The notes: generated from the sequence alone by a model not told the origin. A stretch of DNA of 64,000 nucleotides from Warburgia ugandensis (GCA_035236585.1 CP141127.1:46452001-46516000), one strand, 5' to 3'. Shown: positions 1 to 13,180, counted from the stretch's first letter. Numbers and translations are program-made.

Positions 1-189
1 TTATTAAGCCCTATCCCTTAAAGCACCAGAAGAAGCTTGATAAAATATCATGAACACGTCTCTCTATTAGCCATTACTCTGCTGCTTCACAAATGATACC
101 AAGGTCAAGGAATTAGTAAAGTGTATCATCAACCTCAAAAAGTCTAGTTGCATCATTCAAGAAGCTACATAAAAGAAATAATTATTACC

Positions 190-2520
190 TATACTATAAA
201 AATATAACACGTAATGTTAAATACTTAACAAGCAAATAAGTGTATATACCCCATGTAGGAGACAATGTGAGGTGCTCGAGTTGATCCCATAGGAAAACTT
301 GTAATAGGTCCTCTGCTATAAGTGGCACTTCAATAACATCATCGATAAGCACTTCCTCTTTAATTTGTACAGGGTTGATTCCCTTATCTTCATTGGTGAG
401 ACCATAGATTAACTTTAGGGATCGAGGTGTGTTAGGTGGGACTTCCACATGATGCTTAGATGGTTGTTGTAAAGGATGTAATAAAATTTAGCTAAATAAT
501 ATTAATCAATGAAGAGGACCTAATTTAAGATGGAAAAAAAACAAATTAACATATATACAAATATATGTTCCATTGGTACAACAATAGGTGATAGTGAAAC
601 GCAAGTGACCTTGATGGGGCGTGTTGTTATTAATTAACGGTATAAAGTTAATAAACAGTTAAATTGAGGTCTCTAGCTAAAAATTTTTGATGAGGAAAAT
701 AGTATGATAAGATACATATGGTGGACTCTATGGGAATGACTAGTGCCTCGGGCCAAGCAACATGATATGCAACTGCTTACCCAATAGTTGTAATATTTTT
801 CATTTTTGAAAGGAATGGTTGGCTAGCAGTGACATCCAAAGCCATGGTAATGGACATTTGCTTAATATGTGGCAGCATACTAATTCCGTGCAAAATGGTT
901 GATTCATGCTCACAACATGAACCAACTACGATGATATTTAGATGAGAATCTAGGGCCAACAGGCATTGACCCACCTACAAATAAGATATATAATGGAGAG
1001 GTTGAGATAGACAATTATTACAGAAGGACAATGAAATTTTTTAGTTTTGTCTACATATATACCTCCTCGATTAGAATTTCTTTTTCGAGGGGCATCGGTT
1101 GATTCATTTAGAGAATTGCAGGTAGCATTTGAATGAGGTACATGGGTGTTGCGAGAATTAGGGTAAGGGATAAAGAAACTATCATCAAACCTCCTTCATG
1201 CAATATGCTAAATTATTTCTTTTTATATTCTCAACCAACTCATTATAGGCCTCCTCATCTTGAACTCTAGGTAAACTTTTATCAAAGAATTTAGAAGGAA
1301 CAATACCACCCCCCATGCCCCTAAGTCAAGTAGGGTGGTCCTTCTTATTGCCCATAGCCCTATACATGATGTCATTATTAGCAGTAGTGCTGCTTCAAGT
1401 TCCTCTCCTAGTGTTTTCTTAGGTAAGAATATCCTACAAAATTTAATTAGAAAGACTTGATCATGTCATCTAATTAATTGTATAAAATTTATTGATAGGT
1501 GGAACCACTTATAATGCAAGAAGCAATTTGTGTAGTAGTTTCATCTGAGAACGTTTGACCGATACGGCCCACCAAATGCATCTTTGTCTAGAGAATGGAG
1601 AGAACAATAGGTTCTATAGTCCCAGCTTTCTTTTCCAATCAAGCAAGACACTATAGCTAGATAACAAAATGTATATAACTATAGTACCATTAATTTGAAA
1701 GGAATAAATTGTCATAAATGCTTACTTTGCACTCTTTTAAATGAGCATAGACCAACCTGGACAGGTGGTAATGCATATTAGTTTCATGCACCTTTCTTCC
1801 TCTTGCACTCTTTGCCCACAAATTTGTACATATGTAATCAAGTGCAATAATCAAATGTTATATGTAATTAATTCAATGAAACATCATTTTCATAGATACG
1901 GCAAATTCAACGGATGTGTAGTTCTGTACAAATGCATTCCACATGTCCTGGTCAATGACGTTGGAATACATGGCCAGCATTGTGTATAGCCTCAACAGGT
2001 CATTGACATATGGAGCTATGTAATTACAAACTAGGTGGTTCTTCCATTTTGTCCATTGCTCACCAGTTCCTTGCAAAGCACGTGTCTTCTTTTTCTCAAG
2101 TATATCAAAGGAAATCTACAAAGTACACAACAAATTACTATGTTTGAAAATAACATATGTTATAAATTATATAATACATGTTATTGATGTTTACCTACCT
2201 TCACCATTTTCCATATTGAATCTTTTGTCAAGGAGGCATGAGTCTCCAGTCCTCAAATGAGATAGGAACCATGTTTCTTACTATAGAGTAGAGAAAACTG
2301 CTATAAGAGGCTGCAATCTCACCTATCTCTTGCCCCCTACTATTGTATTGGGATAATTTCTTTAATTCCCTATGACTTTCTCTTAATAACCTTTTCCATT
2401 GTTGTTTGCCCTCTACCCTTTCTCTTTTGCGTAATGCACATGTTGGCCTCTAGTTCGTGCTCTTCATGCCCATATTCTTCATTTTGATATTGTTCTTGTT
2501 CCATCTTTACTACAAACAGG
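190..2520 (-). pseudogene. Decayed CACTA second gene (Ptta/En/Spm-type plant transposase)
   Basis: Seen: reading the minus strand from about 2,520 to 190 gives pieces in several frames that follow the order of the Ptta/En/Spm plant transposase family. First comes a basic stretch with RKGRG (near 2,420). Next, near 2,330-2,210, is a block resembling the N-terminal 'GQ..GE....S.....R..VPI...DWR' pattern (visible as RGQEIGEIA and VPISFEDWR). At 2,076-1,873 is GEQWTKWKNHLV with a Trp/Ala-rich continuation (DMWNAFV). At 974-777 is a C-terminal module (LALDSHLNII, then HGISMLPHIKQMSI). The piece at 448-194 may be a further C-terminal exon. A plausible intron separates the 2,210 and 2,100 blocks (GTAGGT donor, TTTGTAG acceptor on the minus strand). 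Known: such genes are the accessory ORF of CACTA elements and lie beside tnp2. Inference: this is the partner of the tnp2 relic at 14,850-25,420, which has the same orientation. It is non-functional, with internal stops and frameshifts. The 3' end of the element is outside the window. Confidence 0.6.
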
Positions 2521-2639
2521 AACATAATGATTTTAGAACAATAAAGTAAAAAAAGCCATGTAATCAATTTAAAGAAAACATACCTACTTTGACATAGGTG
2601 GCACACAAACCGAAAGCAAATCAGATAAAACATGCATAA

Positions 2640-3718
2640 AAATAGAAACTTTCTATGTATGGATATTTTTAAAATTAAACTTTCCTACAACTAAACCTAG
2701 AAACTAATTAGACTATTTTAAAGATGTAACAACTTTAAGCAATGAAGCCTAAACATAACATAGCATGCAATTTATAATGAGACTTACCCATTACAATAAT
2801 CATTCACATTCCTCCACACATTCTTGTTTACTCAAGATATAAGTAAAGTAATGTTAACTTGCATGATTCTTGCCATCACATACCACATGAATATACACAT
2901 TCATTTGCACTCATATAAACATGACTAAAACCATTTAGCTTTATGTAAGCCACTAATATCATTCAACAATCAAGATATACATCTCAAAGCATTCACTAGT
3001 AAACTTACACGTATGTGTTTTTGCGTCTTATTCGTACCCATTTCTAGAAAGGGGATATAAGTCATTCTTATCAAAGTGATTAAGAATGTACTAGGACCAC
3101 CTATTGATTAGTTTTGGGAATTTTAGTTAGAGTAGGTGATGCTTCTAGTCTACTCTTGCCCAAGTGTAACATGTCTTCTATTTGGGTTTATATTCCCTTA
3201 GGTGTAGTACTGCTTTACTCACTTTCTTTAGCATGTAATGCCATTAGCGTAAGGGTGTAAAGACATTTATTAATTCTCCTTATGAAGTCACCTTTAGGTC
3301 ACTTTTCCTTATGATTTTTATTGGTTAGTTCGCTAGGTCATGGTCAATATTGTTTGCATTTTCCACATGACCAAGCACCATCCAAATGGGGCGTGATCCT
3401 AAGCATCAAATTCCTATTTTTCCTTGTAGGAATTTGTGTTCCAATATAGTCCTCCACTTCACTGATATTTGCAAGTGTTTTACCTTTTGAAAGATGGCTT
3501 ACTATGTTCTTGTTTTAAACTCAGAGCAACTAACATTAAAGCTCCATGTTCTAACATACACATGCATCATTCTTTACTCATTTTTCATACTTGAAAGTGC
3601 ATTAGTTTTCTACAAAAAACAAGCATGTATTTGCTTCAATTTTAGTCCCTCTATATTCTTGAGAACTTAGTTACCACTTATCCTCAAGCACATGCATACA
3701 CCTATTTTTTGTTCTTAT
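2640..3718. other. AT-rich stretch without recognisable gene
   Basis: Only very short ORFs. No protein motif, tRNA or clear repeat boundary was recognised. The right part may belong to the same old chromovirus LTR that continues at 6,741, because S1 is inserted here with a target duplication. The left end of that LTR could not be placed. Confidence 0.5.
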
Positions 3719-4205
3719 ACATGTGTAACACCCCAGATTTTCAAGACATTTTTATTTATTTATTTTATAATAATGGCATTTTAATTAAGAGCATTTGGGA
3801 TCCCATGAGAAAAGTTTTATTTAACATTTTACTAACCCTATCTTAAAACTCCGGGTGTTAGTTTTCCTTTCTCAAAATGGCGTACATGTAATTTAATCAC
3901 AATAAATAATCCGCGTATAAATCAATGTCAAATAAATAGGTGCCTTTATTTTAAATCAAATAAACGTCCAAAAGACAATAATAATATGGCCCAGGGTCTA
4001 TCCATCATACCATCCCATATAAATGTCCAACATATGTCCAAACATCTAAATCACATCCAAATATAAAGTATGCAGTCCATAATAAAATCCAAATGATAAT
4101 CCTGTTTAATGACTCACATCACTGTCTAACACTATAGAAAAATGGTCTTCAGCAGCTCTCACGGCTTCTCAACAGCCTTGCCTTTCCTGTTATCGCGCTC
4201 GAGAT

Positions 4206-4237
4206 CTAAGGCATTGCAAAACAAAGCAATGCCTCAG
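4206..4237 (-). other. Conserved LTR stem-loop C in S1
   Basis: Arms CTAAGGCATTGC and GCAATGCCTCAG enclose an 8-nt loop. The single non-Watson-Crick position would be a G-U pair in a minus-strand transcript. It is directly followed on the plus strand by AGCAAGCTAT, the flank shared by other family members. Confidence 0.75.
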
Positions 4238-4792
4238 CAAGCTATCGCTTGTGTAGGTACATAGACAATTAATGTAATAAATGAAAGAAATAATGAACAA
4301 TACTGATAAAAAGTCTAACACTTATGAAAATAGTGATATCATAATGCCATGTTCAAATAAATGCCAATTTATTCCATATGCTAAAACATGCAAATCATAG
4401 AGTTAAAACATGACATGAATCAATAAAATGGAGCATACAACAAGAATAAGGGCACCCTAAGGTAATGGGTCCCATCACATCGCACTAACATGCCTGATCA
4501 GTAGTACACGTAGTCAACCTCTGAGTGTCGTCACACCCAGGCATATCATCCATAACCATGCTCATCATACATGCACACATAATAAGAATATGGGCCATCA
4601 TGCTGCAGTGGCAACCCTCCATGGGTATCAACCACCGCCGCTCCCCGTCGACACCATAACGAGAGACTTAGCATCTGTCCCCATGGAAAGGCTCAGACCG
4701 GTAGTGTGGACTATCCATGTTACCAAACCCCTACCGAATGCCATCTATGGGCAGGTGTCTATCATATCACAAACTCATCACATCATAATCTC

Positions 4793-4821
4793 GGAAGGTG
4801 GGTGGCCGGCCCTATCCCTCC
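4793..4821 (-). other. Conserved LTR stem-loop B in S1
   Basis: In the minus-strand transcript, arm GGAGGG can pair with CCTTCC through one G-U pair. The loop carries GGCCGGCC/CACCC, equivalent to the TTGGCCACCC loop of other copies. Confidence 0.55.
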
Positions 4822-5515
4822 TAGCATGACGCCCACCGGGCGAGAGCACCCGTCATCAAATATAAAACACGGAAATCATATGTATATGCTAAAACTCAAG
4901 AGCACTTATAGCTTGCAATCCCCAAGACATGCCCCTCATCCTGGGGTTAGCCTATAAAAGGACCAGCTAATAAGCCTCTATTCTCATTTCCATGTAAATC
5001 CATGTATTTTCTATATATACAATAAGAAATAAAACTCTAATTAAGCATAACTAATTAACATCATACTTGTAAAAGCATTTTAAATAAGTTTATTCAGTAA
5101 AAGATTTCAATTTGGAATAACCATCCTGTACGCAATGTCGCATGAAATCCACGGTAAATAATAATTGCATTTTAAAACACAATCACACATGATGCTATGT
5201 TTAAACATGGTTCAAATATCAAGGCAAAACATTAGTTGTCGTCACCTACCTCAGTGTGAGGCCACTAGCTTGCTAATAACTCCCTTTAATTGGTATGTTC
5301 AAGTGCACCTGTACATGTCACATAACTATTTTAAAATTTTTCTAAATAAAAAGTGGTCATTTCTAAGTTTTTAAGTTAAAACTAGGTCCGCGTCATCAAT
5401 ACGGTCACAACGCCTCTTCCGGATCGTGATTTGGACCTCTCTAGCTCCCAAAAATCAAGTTTTAGTGAAAACTACCCTCAAATGGGGCCTGCCGGACCAC
5501 CATAAGGTGGTTTAA

Positions 5516-5860
5516 ACCGGCGGCACCCTTTTCTGCCGGTTTACACCGGCTTGTACCGGCACCACGAAGACGCATGCTGACGCAGATGTCACACGGGACG
5601 CGCGCCGTGCGTCTTCGGCACCGTGACGTGCGTGCGTCACGGTCGCCAGGACGCGCCGCGTCCTGGTCCCACCGCGACAAACAACCGGGGCCTTCCCGCA
5701 CACGCGCGGCGCCGCGCACGCGTGAGACGACGACGTCGTGTGACGTCGTCCCTCGGGCGTCACCGAGTGCGTCCTGGCGTCAGCGCCAGGCGCCGACGCC
5801 GTTGACAACGCCGGAGAAGACGACCGGATTCCGGTCGCCTCCGGTGGAGCTACAAAGCTC
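5516..5860. repeat. CpG-rich cluster of perfect inverted repeats inside S1
   Basis: Seen: an abruptly GC- and CpG-rich section in an AT-rich window. Five perfect inverted repeats lie close together. They are 5,620-5,643 (arms ACCGTGAC/GTCACGGT), 5,646-5,666 (CCAGGACGCG/CGCGTCCTGG with a 1-nt centre), 5,704-5,717 (palindrome GCGCGGCGCCGCGC), 5,729-5,750 (GACGACGTC/GACGTCGTC) and 5,773-5,790 (CCTGGCG/CGCCAGG). CCGGT/ACCGG repeats precede them from 5,516. The position would suit a promoter or enhancer part of the LTR, but that is inference. Open frames here on both strands overlap each other and look like compositional noise. Confidence 0.8.
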
Positions 5861-6487
5861 CGTTTTGCGTGATTTTTGCGCCATTTTCTTCAGAATTCTC
5901 TCTAGAATCCATTTATACCCTCCTTTTGCACTAATTTTTCCAAAAACCATGGTTTTTAAATGATTTTTCCCAAGTTCCTAAAAACATCCCTAGGTACTGG
6001 TTTTTGGGTTTTCTGGAGAAATCCACCGTTGGATCACTCCCAAATTTAAAGGATATGCTCTTGGGTCTCTTGTGCACTAGTTGGACTGTGCGATTTTCAA
6101 ACGGACTAGGTTTGATCCATGAAATCATGCTCCAATAGTAGCGTGCACACAGGTTCCTAAAAATCTGATTTTTCCTAATTTTTTAAATGTTTTTCCTAAT
6201 TGTTTTTCTATTTAATAAATACGAAAAACATAGGTTTGAGGCTTACCTTGCACCTGGCCGGAGTTGCTCGTGTTGTCGGTGCTCTACTCGCCAGAAAAAT
6301 CTAAGTTTTGCAGGGCTAGGGTTTTGCGTAGCACTCAGGGAAAACGCTCAAAGTGGAGCGTTTCGGCAACCTGGGGATGGTAGATATAGGCATAGAGTCC
6401 TAGGGGAAGAGAACCTCTTCCATTCACGCCTCTTTCCATGGCTTCTCCAGCGATTTTGCCGGATCTGGGTGCAGACGTGTGGAAGAC

Positions 6488-6514
6488 GGGGGTGCCATTA
6501 TCAATTTGGGCCCC
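6488..6514 (-). other. Conserved LTR stem-loop A in S1
   Basis: The outer arms GGGG/CCCC and inner GCCA/TGGGC surround a centre reading ATTGAT on the minus strand. It lies 221 bp from the LTR's 5' end, next to the shared 'GCGTTGGACTC' block at about 6,568-6,645. Confidence 0.6.
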
Positions 6515-6740
6515 TGTGTTATACGTTTCTGTCAAATGACAAAATTGCCCTTACAACTTCGACGGCTCATAACTCCCTCGTTTGAGCTCCGTGTTTCGCG
6601 TTCTTCGTGGCGTTGGACTCATATCGACGAGCACTTTAAAATTATTATGTTTTCAAGAAAAAATTTCATCCATAAATTTTTATTTTAATTTATTTAATAA
6701 TTTTCTATTTTATCTTAAAAATTAAGGATATTACAACATG

Positions 6741-8024
6741 GCTAGATGAAATGGAGTTATTCAATGGTGTTTCTTATACATTCATAAGAAATAGTTTAAA
6801 CACATATTCAATGAAGATAATCAAAGATGGCAACATTACCACATGAAAAGATTACTAATATACTAATCCAATTTTACAAATTCAGTTAACCTATCTACGC
6901 TACTTAACTAAGAGAGAGCATTAGATCTAAGATAATTCAATCCTATTTTGGACTTATCTAAGCATGGATCATGAAATTAATGGCTATATTATCTTAGAAA
7001 TCTTGATCTGACATGGAATCACATGGATTCATCTTAAAACCAAAAATCAAAAGTTGGGCATTATAGATCTCACCTCTTAACCATATTTTCGTGCTTTTTC
7101 CACTCTTGGATGAGTCACATTGATCATGTTTTGAAGTGAAATCCTCCAATGATTTTCTGATCAATTCCCAGCTTTTGTTTACAATTTTCAACTAGATTTA
7201 AGGTAATTAAATCCTTTTATACTTATCTACACATGGGTCATGAAATCAATAGCTAGATTATCTTAGAAATCCAAATCTAGCATGAAATCACACAAGTTAA
7301 ACCTATAACCAAAAATCAAAAGTTGGGCATTGTAGATCTCACCTCCTAAATATATTTCCATACCTTTTCCTCTCTTGGATGAGCCAAATTGATAGCATTT
7401 TGAAGTGAAATCCTTTAGTGATGATCTCTAACTCTAGCAAGACCACACGCATCTCCCAGCATTAGGACTTTCTTCCCACTTCTCCTCCTTGCTCTTCCTC
7501 TACTTCTCCTCTTCCTCCTCTTTTCCCTTCCCCCTTTCTTATTCTCTCCCTCTCTCTTTCTCTTTCTCAATTTTGAGTAACAGACCTTATAGTGTATCTT
7601 GTTTTTCTCTTAAAAGGAAGGGGAAGGTCGATATCAAACCAACATCTCATCCTTAAAGTAAAAAATATATTTATTTATTTTTATGATTCTCTTAGGGGAT
7701 GCCAGTATCAAAATGGCCCCTCCCATTAGATAACAATATTTTTTTAATTATTTACCTTTTAATTAATTAATTATTTATTCATTTACTAAAATGTCTTCAC
7801 ATTAATAAATTCATAACTTCTCCATCCGATATCAAATTTTAGCACTCTCTATACTGTTGGATTTATTTTCTCAAATAAAATCTAATTGTTTAGGTTTCAT
7901 GGGTCAATTAAGTATTTTTCTATGGGTCAAGTGGCACCTATAAACACACAATTTAATTATTTTTTTTTATCAAAATAAGTTTTGGGGATCATTCAAATGA
8001 AATTTTAAAATTGGGGTTATTACA
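6741..8024 (-). mobile_element. Remnant 3' LTR of a chromovirus, ending beside the integrase relic
   Basis: Seen: the right edge is GGGGTTATTACA at 8,013-8,024, and the integrase relic begins directly beyond. Near 7,800-7,875 is the block shared with the S LTRs (CATAACTTCTCC, then CTGTTGGATTT). At 7,694-7,720 is the stem-loop A equivalent (GCCA at 7,701-7,704, TGGC at 7,714-7,717). A long pyrimidine tract runs 7,479-7,567. Inference: because this LTR abuts integrase, it ties the S-type LTRs to Ty3/gypsy chromoviruses. S1 was inserted into it, with the ACATG duplication, so the LTR's left part should lie left of 3,719. Its start was not found. Confidence 0.7.
6920..7430. repeat. Diverged tandem duplication, two units of about 250 bp
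   Basis: The segment at about 6,920-7,170 (ACTTATCTAAGCATGG, CAAAAATCAAAAGTTGGGCA, GTTTTGAAGTGAAATCCT) recurs in the same order at about 7,203-7,430. It lies inside the chromovirus LTR remnant. Confidence 0.8.
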
Positions 8025-8219
8025 TTCTTCCACTATATATTTTCTCAACATAGATATATGAAAAGTATCATCAATATCCACTAGCTGGGGTGGTAAGTAT
8101 AGCTGGTAGGCTATGGGTCCAACCCTTTCCAAGATCTTGCATGGTCCAATGAACAAAGGACTCAACTTCCTCTTAACTTCAAATCTCATCACCCTTTCAC
8201 TGTTAAATAGATTGCTCAA
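8025..8219 (-). pseudogene. Ty3/gypsy chromovirus integrase C-terminal fragment
   Basis: Seen: a 76-residue open frame on the minus strand (its last codons run into the LTR end) contains KRKLSPLFIGPCKILERVG, then AYQLYLPPQL, then FHISMLRKY. Known: this is the hallmark C-terminal pattern of plant chromovirus (Tekay/Del-type) integrases, 'KGKLSPR(F/Y)IGPF.I.ERVG..AY.L.LPP.L..(V/I)H.VFH(V/I)SMLRKY', which normally precedes a chromodomain. Only this part remains. The upstream integrase core, RNase H, reverse transcriptase and protease are absent, and no chromodomain is visible before the LTR. The methionine at 8,219 is internal to the original polyprotein, not a true start. Non-functional relic. 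Confidence 0.85.
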
Positions 8220-8698
8220 TAATGTCGAATCATCATTGGATCATAGCAATGTGACTCAATTGTGGCTCTCCAGATCAATCATAAACCATCTACATTTCAT
8301 TAGTCATAAACTATGTAGATGAGATATGATCAATTCTATCTCTAATATGTCTTTCATTCTCCAAGTTAGTGATCTAATGTTTTAAATTTATATTACAAAT
8401 CAGATAGCTCTAGTGGTGAATAACCTAGGTCTAAAGAATCAAACCCAATAGTTTAGAGCGGTCTGACTTAGTATTTAAGAGTTTCATTTTATACTCAAGG
8501 TGTTCAAGTCTAAGCTTAAGATCATGATCAAACAATCAAAGATTTTGATTTGATAATTTCATTCATGATCCATCGATTTTGAGTAATCAGATTTGTTATT
8601 CAGGGTTAAAACTCAGTGATCAAAACTCAGGCAAGGTTGTTACAGTTCTAATCATTGACCAATTAGTATGCATAGTAACATATCACTGATCCTCATTT
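8220..8698. other. Unassigned stretch between integrase relic and S2
   Basis: AT-rich. No protein motif, repeat edge or RNA gene recognised. Confidence 0.5.
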
Positions 8699-11600
8699 TG
8701 TAATAACTCCAATTTTTGTAAATTGATTGAGAAAATCAATTTAATTTGAATTTTCAAAAATTCTAGGCTGGAATATTAAGTTATTGAAAATTCTCCTTTT
8801 ATAGAGATTAAAACATGATTTAAAACTTACAAATTATTAATGTACTAAAAAACCCAATAGAAATGGCACTAAGTACGTTCAAATCTGAGTTAAAATGAAA
8901 AACCCCTAATTTTCTCTATTTTTATGAATAAAAGGGTAAAATGATAATTTTACCCATAACAAATATATAACTTCAATATTTAGAATGTACTCAAAAATAT
9001 GATTCCAATGCCACTAAGTATGCTCAATTTCGAGTTTAGGAGAATAAAAAGGATTTTTCTCTATCAAAGGGAAAAATGGTCCTTCAATACCTCCGTGGGG
9101 CCCACAAATGAATCCAACAGCTAGAAAACATATAATGAGTGGTTAAACCACTACCAGCTGATAGTAGAGAAGGAGCTAGTAGTGGAGGATCCAATGTTAA
9201 TTTAATATTCAAAAGAATTGAAACATAATTATTACAAGTAATTATGAAAAATTCAAAAACATCTATAAATACACCCCTAAAAAATCCTTAAAAAATGTTC
9301 ATTAAAAATTTCACAAAATTATCTTGCTTCCTTTGAAAAATGACATCCAGATTCATTCCAAAATTTCTAAAAATCCCAAAAATCTCACTTCTTTCACTTT
9401 CTCTCTCCTGTCTCTAGATTGGAACAGGAGACCTTAATTCAATTAGGCACTCTATTCCAAATCAAATCTCATAAATCCAACAATTCATATTTTCCTATAC
9501 TACCTTATCTACAAAACACCAAAAGAAATTTCAAGATCCAACAGTGCAATCAACAGAAAATAACAAAATAAGCAGTTACCAGGAAATCTTATAATCAAGT
9601 GGATATTTCTTTTAAATTGTGCTGCAAAACCCACATTTTTCTCCAATCAGGTAGGTGGAAACTCTTCCCATACTGATTTTTTATTACTTTATATATTTTT
9701 TATTTTTTTGAAATTAAGTTCAGGTTAAAAATTATAAAAATCAAGTAATGATAAGAACCCTTCAATTCTGTATGATTGAGGGCTCAGATGGAAAATCTAA
9801 GCCATCCAATTGATCTAGAAGGGTCCAAAATCACTAGGGTAGAATTTTGAAGAAATTTTATCAAGTTTTGAGCCCTTGATTGAAGAGGAATTGATTGGAT
9901 GATCCAAAATGGACTGTCCAATCTTCTTTATAAGATTGGGCTCCCAAGACGCCACAGAGGGACACCACATGAAAACGCGCCCTATAGGAGCATCTTTGTG
10001 CGTGCGCTCGCATTTGACACCGTCCCAACGGAATGACCACACGATAGCATAGGTCCCGGGGGGGGCATTACTACATGCATCTTGGTGATGGGAGCACGCT
10101 AATCAAAGCCATTCATTCTGCTAGACCCAGATCAAATCTGGACCCTCGAACAATTGTGAACTTCAAAGTTCAATTACGGAATCATATAAACTCCAAATTA
10201 AGATTGGAAAGAAGCTATGGAAAGCTTGTAATATCTATTTTGTTCTTAAATAAAAAAATTGATAAAAAAATTTATTCAAGAAACTTTTTGTTTTCAGGAA
10301 TTAAGCTTGTAATTTTCATGATCTTCAAGATCTGAGATGATCAGATCTTGGGGATCTAATACAATGATGATATAATGTTGAAATCAAGTAATATCCATGA
10401 TTTATTTTGATAGATATAACACAAAATGAGGAATTTACCCTTTATGGCAGAAAAACCCTAAAAATATAAAGGGACTCACTTGATCAATAAGATCAAGCAT
10501 GATCAGACCCTTTGGATGGGTTGTATGAATGGGATTATGGTGAAATATAGTTAGATCATGCATTAAATGTGACAAAAACAAGTGGATATGATCTTTGGAT
10601 CTTAATGGAGTAAAAGCCCTAAATGTAATTAAAACCATTGATCTAAAGGAAAAGATTTAAGATTTAATGGTTGAATCATAAGTAAAAGTTTCTAATAATC
10701 TTGATCTAATTAGTTTAATTTTCTTTTATTTTATAATAGAATTGTTAATGTGATTTATGTTATAAAGTAGGAAGCATGATAGTGTAATTCTTAAATTTTA
10801 GCATGATGTGCTCTAAATGTTATTAGTTTGTCATTAGGTTAGTAGATTTAATTATCTTAGGGTTATGGTAGTTTAAATTTGAGATTTTAGCATGATTCCA
10901 TTAGATTAGTAGAAAATTTTCATGCATTTCATAACTTAAGATCATGCTGGTTTAAGTATAGTTTTATTCCATTAGGTTAAGTTACATTCATAGGAAGCAT
11001 GTTAGTATAAATGGTTGTTAAACTTATATTGGATTGAGGATTTAAAGTTTATGATTTAATTGTTGTTAGATTTTATTAGTAGATTCAATTGTTAAGTAGT
11101 TATTAAGATATGATGAGAATAAATCACCAAAAATGTAAACTAATGGAATACAAAAATTCATGGACAATCAAGATGAGTGAATGACTTTGACATAATATTA
11201 GTAAGGGCTATAGTTAGTAGAATAATATAAGGATTATCAAATCCTTGGCCCAAACTAAGAGAATAATAAACCCAATGAATTACATTTTAAATGTTTATAG
11301 ATTTAATTAAAATCAATTAGAACGAGTACTTAGGGTTAAAATGCTCATAGGAACCTTATGAAAGGTTGAGCTAAGGTCAGTCTAGTGAATGTTGAACATG
11401 GTGGTTAAGGGGGTTCTCTAATAGAGCCTCGCTCTTCCCCTACCTTCCATTGACATTTGTGAGGTCTAAACACCTCCTTACATGAGGATAGAATTATTCA
11501 CTTTGTGTTCAGCCATTTAGCTAGTAAGCCTTAGTCAATTGAAAATAAGAGGAGCTATCTAGACTTAGAATCAAATAGGCCATCTTCAACCAATAAAACA

Positions 11601-12575
11601 CTAATTGGTTGAATCATAATAATAAAGAGTATAAAATGTTAGTAAATTATCTAACCCTAATAAAATTTGTAAGAAGGATAAGGATGATCAAACAAGATCC
11701 ATGAGATCTTGAATGATTAAGAACAATAAAAAGAAATAAATACTTCTTGATGATATATATGTGTGTTTATATTGCTTGCAATTTAATTAAATAGAATAGA
11801 AGATCTGAAACCTTGATCAAATATGATTCAAGGAAGATAACCAAGATCATCCTCCTTAGGGATGATCAAAGAAGAACTAGATGATAAAAGATCCAAGCCC
11901 TTGATCTTTATCAACAAGTATAAATTATTGATCAGAGGATCTATGAAAGATTAAGATCAAAGAAAGGAATACATAAAGACTTAGAATAGAAAATACTTAG
12001 ATCTAAAAGATTAAAAGAACATTCTAACCATCAAATCCATTGTTCAATAGAAGAAACACTATTTGAGGAAGATAGATCATGCTAGGACACAAGATCTAAT
12101 CCTTTATATCAAAGGACAATATTAGACAAGGAATATAGATAGGATAAAAAATATAGGATTATTCAGATTGTATAAATATATTGACAGTATGTATGGATTT
12201 ATAGATTACATACATTAGTCAAGATTAGGGAAGATCTAAGGAGATGGATCACTATTTGAAGGTAGGAGGATTTTATGAATGCATCTACATGAGACATACA
12301 TGTTGAATTCATGATCTTATGTCTAAAAATGTTGACAAGTGTAATGTAAATACTTGTATTAAATCCCTTGAAAACGCTAATGATCCAACCAAACACATAT
12401 GAACTGTTTAAGTTAGAATTGAGGATAAGACTTTAAGTGAATATGGAACTAGAAGACATTCCAGCCCTAAGTAAATAGATAGATTCTTTGATAAGTATGA
12501 GAATTACATTGCATACAAACATAGAGACTTGTGGTTTTGTTTTAAACATGTGTATACCTGGGGATGTTATGCAAA

Positions 12576-12606
12576 GAGAGTTAGTAGGGTTTGGCCACCC
12601 ACTCTC
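12576..12606 (+). other. Conserved LTR stem-loop B in S2
   Basis: Outer arms GAGAGT (12,576-12,581) and ACTCTC (12,601-12,606). Inner arms GGGT (12,587-12,590) and ACCC (12,597-12,600). Loop TTGGCC. Confidence 0.75.
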
Positions 12607-13180
12607 CGAAACTTGTTATGATATGGATAACAAACCTAACTGAGGCTAAAAGTTAGGTGGGGCAATTATGGGAAGGCTGCCACTATGACAGCCATGGTCC
12701 CCCTCATACGGACATTGATATTATGATTTCCACCAAGGATGGTACAGGTGGATTATTGGGCAATTATTTGGGCATACTGGTTTGGATTCTGACTGCATGC
12801 ATAGTAGTCCTTTGAGCATTTTTGCATTATGATGCATGGCACAATGAGATGACTTATGATATGGCATGATGAGATGCTGAGTAATCGTGGATTACCCACA
12901 TTGCCCAAATGAGGGAGTATGTCCAACAGAGTCTAGATGATCTATCAACTTAGTATAAAACTGGGTATGATTATGTTTTGAGATATTAAGTATTTTTCAT
13001 GGTTTTGACTTTATATATGTATATATATATATCAAAAGTATACGGTATGTATGTGTAAGGATGTACATATATGACCAAGTAAAGAGATTGATTCATGAGT
13101 ATGAATAATGGGATCATGAAGTATTAGGATTATACTGTCAAATTATTATGCTTCTTGAATCCTCTACCAAGTATAGCTTG

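Larger units (their letters stand above)
3719..6740 (-). mobile_element. Solo LTR S1 of a Ty3/gypsy chromovirus-like family, with target duplication
   Basis: Seen: the LTR runs 3,724-6,735 (3,012 bp), starting TGTAACACCCC and ending GGATATTACA. It is flanked by a perfect 5-bp duplication, ACATG, at 3,719-3,723 and 6,736-6,740. There is no primer-binding site, polypurine tract or internal region, so it is a solo LTR, as left by recombination between two LTRs. Orientation is minus, judged from the order of shared blocks: the 'GCTTGCTGAGG' hairpin lies near the left end and the 'CATAACT...GCGTTGGACTC' block near the right end. It contains a strikingly CpG-rich section at 5,516-5,860. The short ORFs in that section are composition artefacts. 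Confidence 0.92.

Noticed and set aside
5574..5963. 129-codon Arg-rich frame and overlapping frames in the CpG-rich section
   Set aside because: Four overlapping frames on both strands with composition-driven Arg/Ala/Pro content. Better explained by the palindrome cluster.
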